Of a stretch of DNA of 6,058 bases, positions 1 to 5,852 are shown piece by piece. The stretch lies in the NCBI GenBank assembly GCA_026982585.1, contig JALSGW010000041.1:1-6058 (forward strand). The letters are read 5' to 3'. Both the position numbers and the translations under genes were made by a program. The stretch comes from Alphaproteobacteria bacterium (GTDB taxonomy: Bacteria; Pseudomonadota; Alphaproteobacteria; Geminicoccales; Geminicoccaceae). Each line of letters starts with the position of its first letter. Within the stretch, counting starts at the first letter, position 1. The notes beneath the pieces are model-generated. The model was not told the origin of the DNA, searched no databases, and saw only the letters and a program-made list of their open reading frames with translations.

Positions 1-1567
1 CGAAGGGCCGGGACTTCAGCTCGGGGTGGAACTGGACCCCGATGAACCAGGGGTGGTCCTCGAGTTCCACGATCTCCGGCAGCCGGCCGTCGGGGCTCAT
101 GCCGGAAAAACGCAGCCCCACGCGTTCCAGCGCCGGCCGGTAGTGGATGTTGACCTCGTAGCGGTGGCGGTGCCGCTCGCTGATGCGGCGCGCGCGGTAG
201 ATGGCGGCCGCCCGGCTCCCCGGCTGGAGCTCGCAGGGATAGGCGCCAAGCCGCATGGTGCCGCCGAGCCCGTGCCGGCCGTCCCGTCGCACCACCGCCC
301 CCTCCTTCTCCCACTCGGTCAGCAACCCCACCACCGGATGCGCGCAGGGGCCGAACTCGGTGGAGCTCGCTCCCGAGAGCCCGGCCAGGTTGCGGGCGAT
401 CTCGATGCAGGCGAGCTGCATACCGAAGCAGATGCCCAAAAAGGGCAGCCGTTTCTCGCGGGCGTAGGTGACGGCGGCGATCTTGCCGTCCACCCCGCGC
501 TCGCCGAAGCCGCCCGGGACCAGGATGGCATGCGCCCCCTGGAGCCGTTCGTCCGGCACCGAACGGGCGAACGCCTCGGCGTCCACCCATTCCACCCGCA
601 CCCGCACCCGGTTGGCGATGCCGCCGTGGCACAGCGCTTCGTCCAGCGACTTGTAGGCGTCGGCGAGCCCGGTGTACTTGCCCACGATCGCCACCGTCAC
701 CTCGCCCTCGGGACCGTGGATGCGCTCGACGATCTCGCGCCAGGCGGAGAGATCCGGAGCTCTGGCGGCATCGAGGCCGAGGGCCTCCATCACCGCCCGA
801 TCCAGCCCCACCTCGTGATAGGCGAGGGGCACCTCGTAGATGGTGGCACAATCGAGGGCCGGGATCACCGCGTCCTCCCGGACGCTGCACTGGAGCGCGA
901 TCTTGCGCCGGGCTTCGGCCGGGATCGGCCGGTCAGAGCGGCACAACAGCACATCGGGCTGGATGCCGATGGCGCGCAGCTCCCGCACCGAATGCTGGGT
1001 GGGCTTGGTCTTGAGCTCGCCCGCCGCCGGGATCCAGGGCACCAGGGTGACGTGGACGTAGGCGCAGCGCCCGGGCGGCAATTCGTTGCCCAGCTGGCGG
1101 ATGGCCTCGAGGAAGGGCAGCCCCTCGATGTCGCCCACCGTACCGCCGATCTCCGCGATCACCACGTCGGCGTCCTCCGCCTCGTGGGTGATGGCCGCCT
1201 TGATGGCGTCGGTGACGTGGGGGATGACCTGGACCGTGGCGCCGAGATAGTCGCCGCGACGCTCGCGGCTGATCACCTGCCAGTAGATCTTGCCCGCCGA
1301 CCAGCTGTCGCTCTCGCGCGCGCTCACTCCGGTGAAGCGCTCGTAATGGCCGAGGTCGAGATCGGTCTCGGCGCCGTCGTCGGTGACGTACACCTCCCCG
1401 TGCTGATAGGGGGACATGGTGCCCGGATCCACGTTGAGATACGGATCCAGTTTGCGCAGCCGGACCCGATAACCCCGCGCCTGCAGGAGCGCGCCGAGCG
1501 CGGCGGCGGCGATGCCCTTGCCCAGGGAGCTCACCACGCCGCCGGTGACGAAGACGTAGCGCGTCAT
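1..1567 (-). CDS. pyrG: CTP synthase (glutamine-hydrolysing), 3' end cut off by the window edge
   Basis: CTP synthase makes CTP from UTP, ATP and glutamine in the cytoplasm, the last step of de novo pyrimidine nucleotide synthesis. The reading frame opens with MTRYVFVTGGVVSSLGKG, the P-loop start typical of the family. The synthetase domain continues with DPGTMSPYQHGEVYVTDDGAETD-type sequence, ERRGDYLGATVQVIPH, TVGDIE (residues 143-148) and the nucleotide-binding KTKPTQ (186-191). The class I glutaminase domain has the nucleophile Cys380 in GICFGMQ, a RHRHRYEVN stretch, and the catalytic His514 and Glu516 in FHPE. I followed the frame through the whole stretch and found no frameshift or stop. 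522 codons are visible; the family is usually about 540-550 residues, so only some 20-25 C-terminal residues lie outside. The ATG is preceded by GAAGG at about 10 bases. It follows secG by 60 bases with no terminator visible between them, so it is probably in the tpiA-secG operon. Confidence 0.97.
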   Translation of the reverse strand, partial: MTRYVFVTGGVVSSLGKGIAAAALGALLQARGYRVRLRKLDPYLNVDPGTMSPYQHGEVYVTDDGAETDLDLGHYERFTGVSARESDSWSAGKIYWQVISRERRGDYLGATVQVIPHVTDAIKAAITHEAEDADVVIAEIGGTVGDIEGLPFLEAIRQLGNELPPGRCAYVHVTLVPWIPAAGELKTKPTQHSVRELRAIGIQPDVLLCRSDRPIPAEARRKIALQCSVREDAVIPALDCATIYEVPLAYHEVGLDRAVMEALGLDAARAPDLSAWREIVERIHGPEGEVTVAIVGKYTGLADAYKSLDEALCHGGIANRVRVRVEWVDAEAFARSVPDERLQGAHAILVPGGFGERGVDGKIAAVTYAREKRLPFLGICFGMQLACIEIARNLAGLSGASSTEFGPCAHPVVGLLTEWEKEGAVVRRDGRHGLGGTMRLGAYPCELQPGSRAAAIYRARRISERHRHRYEVNIHYRPALERVGLRFSGMSPDGRLPEIVELEDHPWFIGVQFHPELKSRPF

Positions 1568-1627
1568 CCGATCGCAGCCTTCACGGTGCCACGTGTCCGG
1601 TGCGGGCGAGGCGGCGAACGGGACCGG

Positions 1628-1930
1628 TCATTCCGCCACGGGCGCGAGCGGTCGTTCCACCGGCTCGGCCGGAACCGGCGCCTCGAGCAGCCGTTCCGCA
1701 CCCCGATCGCGGGCGGCCAGCACCGCCAGCAACAGGCTGGTGACGATAAAGGCGGTGGCCAGGATGGCGGTGGTGCGGGTGAGCAGGTTGGCGGTGCCGC
1801 GGCCGGTCATGAGCCCGCCCATGGTCCCGCCGCCGAGCCCGAGCCCGCCGCCTTCGCTGCGCTGCAGCAGGATCACCGACACCAGGGCCACGGCCAAGAG
1901 CAGGTGGATCACCAGGATGACGGCCTGCAT
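1628..1930 (-). CDS. secG: Preprotein translocase subunit SecG
   Basis: SecG is the small inner-membrane subunit of the SecYEG channel and assists SecA-driven export. The 100-residue product has two hydrophobic segments (about residues 2-23 and 53-73) flanking a glycine-rich loop with QRSEGGGLGLGGG (23-35) and GLMTGRGTANLLTRTTAIL (39-57). This loop is typical of SecG and, as I remember it, of alphaproteobacterial versions in particular. The tail (about 76-100) is rich in Pro, Ala and Glu and is probably a poorly conserved cytoplasmic or periplasmic end. The frame stays open upstream to 2008, but the extra residues overlap tpiA and do not look like SecG. The ATG at 1930 begins the MQAVILVIHLLLA segment and has GGGAG upstream, although at a long spacing of about 11 bases. 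It lies 31 bases after tpiA. Confidence 0.95.
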   Translation of the reverse strand: MQAVILVIHLLLAVALVSVILLQRSEGGGLGLGGGTMGGLMTGRGTANLLTRTTAILATAFIVTSLLLAVLAARDRGAERLLEAPVPAEPVERPLAPVAE

Positions 1931-1961
1931 GGCGGTCGACGCTCCCATCCATGGGGCGGGC

Positions 1962-2726
1962 TCATGCACCCCCGCCCGCGCGATAGATACGCCAGAATTC
2001 CTCGGCATCCAGACTGGCGCCGCCGACCAGCACCCCGTCCACCCCCTCCATGGCCATGATGGCGCCGGCGTTGGCGGCCTTCACCGATCCGCCGTAGAGG
2101 AGCGCGACCCGCTCCCCGTCTGCGAGCAGCCGCCCGAGCTGCCCGCGCAGCCACAGGTGGATCTCCGCGATCTCCTCCGGCCGGGGGGTGCGGCCGGTGC
2201 CGATCGCCCACACGGGTTCGTAGGCGACGACCAGGTTGGCGGCGTTCGCGCCCTCCGGAAGCGAGCCCGCGAGCTGGCGGGCGAGCACCTCCTGACGCCG
2301 GCCCGCCTGCCACTCCTCCTCGCTCTCGCCGATGCACAACACCACCAAAAGCCCGCTCGCAATCGCCGCCTCCGCCTTGCGGCGCACCCAGGCATCGTCC
2401 TCGCCGAGCCCCCGCCGGCGCTCGGAATGACCGAGGATCACCGCACGGCAACCCGCATCCTTGAGCATCCACGCGCTGATGCAGCCGGTAAACGGACCCT
2501 CGCGCCGATCGTGACAGTCCTGTCCGCCCAGCCACAGCGCGCTCGCCTGGATGCGCCGGGCCACCTCGTGCAGCACCGTAAAGGGCGGGAAGATGCCGAG
2601 CGTGCCGGTAAGCCGCGGCGCACGATCCGCCAGCGCGCCCGCCAGCGCCAGCGCCTGCTCGCGCAGGCCGTGCATCTTCCAGTTGCCGAACACGATCGGC
2701 CGCGCCAGCACCGCCGTTCCCCGCAC
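1962..2726 (-). CDS. tpiA: Triosephosphate isomerase
   Basis: The enzyme interconverts dihydroxyacetone phosphate and glyceraldehyde 3-phosphate in glycolysis and gluconeogenesis. The 254-residue product has the usual family length and all catalytic signatures: Asn15 and Lys17 in FGNWKM, His100 in ILGHSERR, and the base Glu170 in AYEPVWAIGTG, whose following residues form the mobile loop. The phosphate-binding YGGSVK (211-216) and GVLVGGASL (231-239) are also present. Oddity: the conserved acidic residue in TG(E/D)xS is Cys82 (TGCISAWML). The start is uncertain. GTG at 2726 gives 254 residues and has GGGG 7 bases upstream. GTG at 2711 gives 249 residues and has GGGGA 6 bases upstream, and both keep the whole fold. 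It is the first gene of the minus-strand block and diverges from the exported-protein genes. Confidence 0.96.
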   Translation of the reverse strand: MRGTAVLARPIVFGNWKMHGLREQALALAGALADRAPRLTGTLGIFPPFTVLHEVARRIQASALWLGGQDCHDRREGPFTGCISAWMLKDAGCRAVILGHSERRRGLGEDDAWVRRKAEAAIASGLLVVLCIGESEEEWQAGRRQEVLARQLAGSLPEGANAANLVVAYEPVWAIGTGRTPRPEEIAEIHLWLRGQLGRLLADGERVALLYGGSVKAANAGAIMAMEGVDGVLVGGASLDAEEFWRIYRAGGGA

Positions 2727-2743
2727 GCCTCGACCCCGGCCTC

Positions 2744-2796
2744 GTTATCACAGGCTCGGCGCCGGCAAAAGGCCGGCCGCGCGACCACGTTGTCAA
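2744..2796 (-). promoter_or_regulatory. Possible promoter elements for tpiA-secG-pyrG
   Basis: Read on the minus strand, 2796-2791 is a perfect TTGACA, but no good -10 hexamer lies 16-18 bases downstream (that stretch reads about GCCTTTT). Separately, 2752-2744 reads TGTGATAAC, an extended -10-like element (TGn followed by GATAAC) with no good -35 at the right distance. The two cannot belong to one promoter, being about 41 bases apart. If the extended -10 is real, the leader before GTG 2726 would be only about 10 bases, which would favour the GTG 2711 start of tpiA. Confidence 0.25.
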
Positions 2797-2818
2797 CCCC
2801 CGGTGGAGGGGATAGCCT
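2790..2818 (+). promoter_or_regulatory. Possible sigma-70-type promoter for the exported-protein operon
   Basis: TTGTCA (2790-2795, five of six matches to TTGACA) is separated by 17 bases from TAGCCT (2813-2818, three of six matches to TATAAT). If this is used, transcription would begin near 2825, after the GTG at 2819, and translation would have to start at ATG 2855. The -10 is weak, so this is a suggestion only. Confidence 0.3.
2805..2811 (+). promoter_or_regulatory. Strong ribosome binding site supporting GTG 2819
   Basis: GGAGGGG lies 7 bases before GTG 2819, close to ideal spacing. It is the main reason for preferring that start over ATG 2855, which has only GAGG (2847-2850) four bases upstream. 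It overlaps the proposed promoter, so the two readings exclude each other. Confidence 0.5.
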
Positions 2819-4396
2819 GTGGTTCGGAAATCGTCCGCAAGCGGCAGAGGGGCGATGTCCGGACGAGGGCGATGGCGGGCGGTGATGGCTGCGGCGGTGG
2901 GGATGATGGCCGCCGCTGTGGCCGTCGCCTCCGCCTCGGAGGATGTGGCGCTGTGGCGGCTCGAGGGTGCGGTGCACGCCCTCGCGGTGGCGGGAGATCG
3001 TCTCATGGTGGCCGGCCGCGACGGCGCCGGGCGGGCCTGGTTCGAGATCCGCGCGGCCGACGACGGTCGGTTGTCGGTGCGGCGGCGGTTCGCGGACTGC
3101 ACCCGGTGCGCCTTTCTGGACGCGGTGGCGGTGGACCACCGGCGGGCGGTGCTGGTGGGAAGCCGGGAGGAGCGCGGGACCCTCGAGAGCGGTTGGGTGG
3201 CGCTGGTGGATCTCGATTCCGGCCGTGTGGTGCGGGAGCGGACCCTGGACCTGGCCCAGCCGAACCGGCTTTCGGCGGTCGCCTACGGGTTCGGCAAACT
3301 GCTCGCGGCCGGCTCGCTGTTGCGCAACATGGGGGCCAATGTCGAGCCGTTCGTGAGCGAATTCGAACCCGAGAGCTTCACGGTGGGGGCGGAATGGCCG
3401 TTTCCGGCGATCCTGCCGCGGGCCGCTTTGTGGGTGGAGGTGCTGGCCCCGGAGAGCTTTCTCGTGGGCGGTTGGCAGGTGGATGCGGCCGGGGCTGGGC
3501 TGGGCGGCTGGCTCGCCCGCTTCACCTACAAGGGAGAGCCGGTGTGGCGGGCGGCGCTCGATCGCGAAGGAGCCCTCGAGGCGAGCGCGGCGGTGGTGGC
3601 GCCCGACGGTCGCCTCCTGGTCTTCGGCTACGGTGCGGCGGAGAGCTTGTCCGATCCCGCACGTCTCCGCCTCGGGTTGGGCCTGCGCTGGTTCGACCTC
3701 GAGGAGGGTGCGGGGGAGGAGGGCTGGCGGCTGTCCGACCCGGCTGTATCCAGGTCCGCGGCCGATGCGGTGGCGCGGGACCATGCGGTGTGGCTGCTCG
3801 CAAGCCGCCGGCAGGGCGACCGCGCCCCCGAGGAGGTGGAGCTGTACCGCATGGCTTGGGGCGAGACGCCGCGCCTCGTGCGCCGCCTCGGGGACGGGGA
3901 GCGGGCCATGGTGCCCGCGCGCCTGAGCATGGCGGAGGACGGCACGCTGTGGGCGGGCGGCTGGTACCGGGTGGAGGAGGGCGCCGAGGTGGGCGCACGG
4001 GGCTGGCTGTTGCGCATCGATCCGCTCGAGGCGGCGCTGGAGCTGCGCCTCGAGCCGGTGGCCGGCGATCGGGTGCGGGCGGTGGTGCGCAACCTGGGAC
4101 CGGTTCCGCTGCGGGTGCGGGCCCTGACCGACGCCAGCGTGCGCCTGGTGGACGCGGAGGAGGCGTGGTCGCCGCTGGTCGGCAGGGTGCCGGGGCGGCC
4201 TGTGGACCGGATCGCGCTCGACCATTTCCTGGAGCTCGCGCCCGGAGACGGCGCCGCGGTGGTGCTGGCGGTCCCGGATGCCCTCCGGCGTGCCCGCGCG
4301 GTTCGGGCCCTCTACAGCCCCGACTTCGCCGGCGCCGGCGTCGGCCGGGTGCTCGCGAGTGCGCCCCTGGCGCTGGAGGCGGAGGGGCGGCGGTGA
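2819..4396 (+). CDS. Unrecognised exported protein, probable seven-bladed beta-propeller with C-terminal beta-rich domain
   Basis: I do not recognise a named family. An N-terminal signal peptide is clear: arginines at 16, 18 and 20, a hydrophobic run from 21 to about 37, and a likely cleavage after Ala39 (ASA). Seven imperfect repeats follow, each a short strand resembling LLVxG (near residues 62, 110, 161, 214, 266, 324 and 377), a polar loop, then a GWLxRxD-like strand (near 73, 125, 177, 230, 288, 339 and 395). The spacing of about 48-59 residues fits one propeller blade per repeat. Residues about 410-525 contain VRNLGPVPLRV and FLELAPGDGAAVVLAV, which look like a beta-sandwich. The start is uncertain. 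GTG 2819 has a strong GGAGGGG 7 bases upstream. ATG 2855 gives a more ordinary short signal-peptide front but a weaker GAGG. Codon use is strongly GC-ending in this frame. The stop overlaps the next gene. Confidence 0.85.
   Translation: MVRKSSASGRGAMSGRGRWRAVMAAAVGMMAAAVAVASASEDVALWRLEGAVHALAVAGDRLMVAGRDGAGRAWFEIRAADDGRLSVRRRFADCTRCAFLDAVAVDHRRAVLVGSREERGTLESGWVALVDLDSGRVVRERTLDLAQPNRLSAVAYGFGKLLAAGSLLRNMGANVEPFVSEFEPESFTVGAEWPFPAILPRAALWVEVLAPESFLVGGWQVDAAGAGLGGWLARFTYKGEPVWRAALDREGALEASAAVVAPDGRLLVFGYGAAESLSDPARLRLGLGLRWFDLEEGAGEEGWRLSDPAVSRSAADAVARDHAVWLLASRRQGDRAPEEVELYRMAWGETPRLVRRLGDGERAMVPARLSMAEDGTLWAGGWYRVEEGAEVGARGWLLRIDPLEAALELRLEPVAGDRVRAVVRNLGPVPLRVRALTDASVRLVDAEEAWSPLVGRVPGRPVDRIALDHFLELAPGDGAAVVLAVPDALRRARAVRALYSPDFAGAGVGRVLASAPLALEAEGRR
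4381..4387 (+). promoter_or_regulatory. Ribosome binding site inside the propeller gene for the small exported protein
   Basis: GGAGGGG lies within the last codons of the upstream gene, 5 bases before GTG 4393, whose GTGA overlaps the upstream stop. It supports coupled translation and the longer, 196-residue start. The ATG at 4465 has no comparable site. Confidence 0.55.
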
Positions 4397-4983
4397 GGGA
4401 GCCTGGGGTCGCTCGCAGCGAAGGGGCGGGCGAAGCGGCGATTTCGCGGAGCGTGCGGATCGGGATGCGAGCGGCGGTGGCGCTGGCCTCGGCTCTCCTG
4501 CTCGGCGGGGCGGCGAACGCCGATCCGCCTTCCACCACGCCGCCGTTCGCCGGCTTGTCGGTGCGCCTCGAGTTGCCGCCTGCGGAGCGGGCCTGGAAGG
4601 CGCCGCCCTGGGACCTGCGCCTGTTCTCCTTCCTGGCCGAGCGGGCGCTCGAGGTGGTGGTGCTGGACCTCCGGGTGGTGCGGACCGGAGGCGACGATGC
4701 CGGCGAGCCGGGCTGCCGGGGCAATCTGCGCACTGCCGAGCCCGGCGCCGTCCTCATGCAGTTCCGCAACCGCTATCTCGTGATCGATGCGCTCGATGCG
4801 GGCGCGCCCTACGCCTTCTGCCAGCCGACCCGGGACGGTTTCCGGTTGTTCGGTTTCTTCTTCGTGGAGCCGCCGCCTGAGCTCGCCTCGCTCGAGACGT
4901 GGACCCTGCATCCGGTGGCGGTGGCGCCCGATGCCGCCACCTTGAGCACCCGGGCGCTCAAGGCGGACCGGCGGAAGCGATGA
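4393..4983 (+). CDS. Unrecognised small exported protein, probable partner of the upstream propeller protein
   Basis: I recognise no family. From GTG 4393 the product is 196 residues; from ATG 4465 it is 172. The segment MRAAVALASALLLGGAANA (residues 25-43) is a convincing signal peptide with an ANA cleavage site, which would favour ATG 4465. The GTG, however, sits 5 bases after GGAGGGG and overlaps the stop of the preceding gene (GTGA), and most coupled gene pairs look like that. The mature part, about 150 residues, alternates hydrophobic and charged stretches (LEVVVLDLRVV, NRYLVIDALD, FRLFGFFFVEPPPE), consistent with a small beta-rich domain. Its only cysteines are Cys108 and Cys143, which could form a disulfide after export. 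It ends with a basic tail, RRKR. The last stop shares bases with the comF start (ATGA). It is probably periplasmic; the function is unknown. Confidence 0.78.
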   Translation: MREPGVARSEGAGEAAISRSVRIGMRAAVALASALLLGGAANADPPSTTPPFAGLSVRLELPPAERAWKAPPWDLRLFSFLAERALEVVVLDLRVVRTGGDDAGEPGCRGNLRTAEPGAVLMQFRNRYLVIDALDAGAPYAFCQPTRDGFRLFGFFFVEPPPELASLETWTLHPVAVAPDAATLSTRALKADRRKR

Positions 4984-5756
4984 GGTTCGCCGCGCCGCCC
5001 GCTTCCGCCGCATGGACCGCGATGGCGGTGCGGTGGCTGGATTTCCTCTTTCCGCCGCGCTGTCTTGCCTGCGGGGCGGGCGTGGACCGGCAGGGGCATC
5101 TCTGCCCGCGCTGTTTCGACGGGCTGGTGTTCCTGGTGGGACCGCTGTGCCGCTGCTGCGGGCGCCCGCTCCCCGACACCGCGGTGCCGGATCCGCTGTG
5201 CGCCGCCTGCCACCGCAAGGCGCCCTCCTACGCCCGCCTGCGCGCGGCACTGGCCTATCACGGGGTGGGGCGCGAGCTCGTGCTGCGCTTCAAGCACGGC
5301 GGACGGCTCGAGGGGGTGGAGCGGTTCGCGATCTGGATGGAACAGGCGGGGCGGGAGCTGCTCGACGAGGCGGAGCTCGTGGTCCCGGTGCCGCTGCATC
5401 GGCTGCGGTTGCTGGTGCGGGGCTTCAACCAGGCGGCGCTGTTGGCCCAGCGGCTCGCCCGGCGCGCCCAGCGCCCCTGGCATCCTTCTCTGCTCCGCCG
5501 CATCCGTCCGACCCGCAGCCAGCAGGGCCTCGGCGAGGCCCAACGCTGGCGCAACGTGCGACCGGCGGCGTTCCACATACCGGCGGGGATGCGGCCGCGG
5601 ATCGCCGGGAGACGGGTGCTGCTGGTGGACGACGTGGTGACCACAGGGGCCACCCTCCACGCCTGCACCGAGGTGCTGCTCGAGGCCGGGGCCGCAGCGG
5701 TGGACGCGCTGGCCTTGGCCCGGGTGGTGCGCGAGGAGGGGAGCGGTCCTATATGA
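4980..5756 (+). CDS. comF: ComF family protein (zinc-ribbon phosphoribosyltransferase-like)
   Basis: ComF-family proteins are cytoplasmic and are linked to natural DNA uptake in some bacteria; in most alphaproteobacteria the role is untested. The 258-residue product begins the family core with WLDFLFPPRCLACG. Eight cysteines form four CxxC pairs (28/31, 42/45, 57/60 and 74/77), as expected for one or two zinc ribbons. The family's FKHGGR and RGFNQAALLAQRLA follow. The PRPP-binding signature VLLVDDVVTTGAT lies at 213-225, with Asp217 and Asp218. The frame is open upstream to 4899, but ATG 4980 overlaps the previous stop as ATGA and gives a normal N-terminus. ATG 5022 would also retain the whole domain. 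It is the third gene of a tightly packed set with the two exported proteins, a context I would not have predicted. Confidence 0.94.
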   Translation: MRFAAPPASAAWTAMAVRWLDFLFPPRCLACGAGVDRQGHLCPRCFDGLVFLVGPLCRCCGRPLPDTAVPDPLCAACHRKAPSYARLRAALAYHGVGRELVLRFKHGGRLEGVERFAIWMEQAGRELLDEAELVVPVPLHRLRLLVRGFNQAALLAQRLARRAQRPWHPSLLRRIRPTRSQQGLGEAQRWRNVRPAAFHIPAGMRPRIAGRRVLLVDDVVTTGATLHACTEVLLEAGAAAVDALALARVVREEGSGPI

Positions 5757-5779
5757 CGGGTGGAAGGCCGGAGCGGAGA

Positions 5780-5808
5780 TGTACAGAGCGCCGGCGCCCG
5801 CCTATGGT
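5780..5808 (+). promoter_or_regulatory. Possible promoter for the DUF1178 gene
   Basis: TGTACA (5780-5785, four of six matches to TTGACA) is followed after exactly 17 bases by TATGGT (5803-5808, four of six matches to TATAAT). This would place the transcript start near 5815 and leave a leader of about 38 bases before GTG 5853. It is the least GC-rich part of the comF-DUF1178 gap. No terminator is visible after comF, so read-through is also possible. Confidence 0.35.
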
Positions 5809-5841
5809 GCTACCGCACCGGAGCCGGGTGGGTCCGGCGTG

Positions 5842-5845
5842 GGAG
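5842..5845 (+). promoter_or_regulatory. Ribosome binding site deciding the DUF1178 GTG start
   Basis: GGAG lies 7 bases before GTG 5853. Together with the family-like MICYRLRC start it fixes this uncommon GTG codon as the start. Confidence 0.6.
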
Positions 5846-5852
5846 ACGGATC

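Larger units (their letters stand above)
2727..2818. promoter_or_regulatory. Divergent intergenic region between the tpiA operon and the exported-protein operon
   Basis: This 92-base gap is the only place where the two gene blocks point away from each other, so it must drive both. It is less GC-rich in two patches: around 2744-2752 (TGTGATAAC on the minus strand) and 2787-2796 (ACGTTGTCAA on the plus strand). A GC-rich inverted repeat, GCCGGC-AAAAG-GCCGGC (2761-2777), lies in the middle; its role is unknown and no T-run follows it on the plus strand. Confidence 0.7.

Noticed and set aside
1568..1627. Possible tRNA or terminator between secG and pyrG, since some proteobacteria carry tRNA genes after secG
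   Set aside because: The 60 bases are too short for a tRNA gene, and I see no cloverleaf arms or stem followed by T residues.
26..2059. A 677-codon open frame on the plus strand across the pyrG region
   Set aside because: It lies antisense to an unmistakable intact pyrG, secG and the end of tpiA. Its product is low-complexity (rich in His, Arg, Gly, Pro), as expected for the shadow of a GC-rich gene.
2438..4225. A 595-codon minus-strand open frame across the propeller gene
   Set aside because: Its product is rich in His, Pro and Arg with no domain signature, and it runs across the divergent promoter region and the tpiA start. The plus-strand frame has a signal peptide, regular repeats and coupled neighbours.
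2551..4392. Long plus-strand extension upstream of the small exported protein in the same frame
   Set aside because: The frame is open, but its sequence is Gly/Arg/Ala-rich shadow of the propeller gene and, before that, antisense to tpiA. The real gene begins at GTG 4393 or ATG 4465.
4312..5250. A 312-codon minus-strand open frame opposite the small exported protein and comF
   Set aside because: It overlaps the zinc-ribbon part of comF, which is certain on the plus strand, and its product is Arg/Pro/Gly-rich without motifs.
5806..5819. Small hairpin GGTGC-TACC-GCACC after comF as a terminator
   Set aside because: The stem is only 5 base pairs, no T-run follows, and it overlaps the proposed -10 of the DUF1178 gene. 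Chance is likely in this GC-rich sequence.
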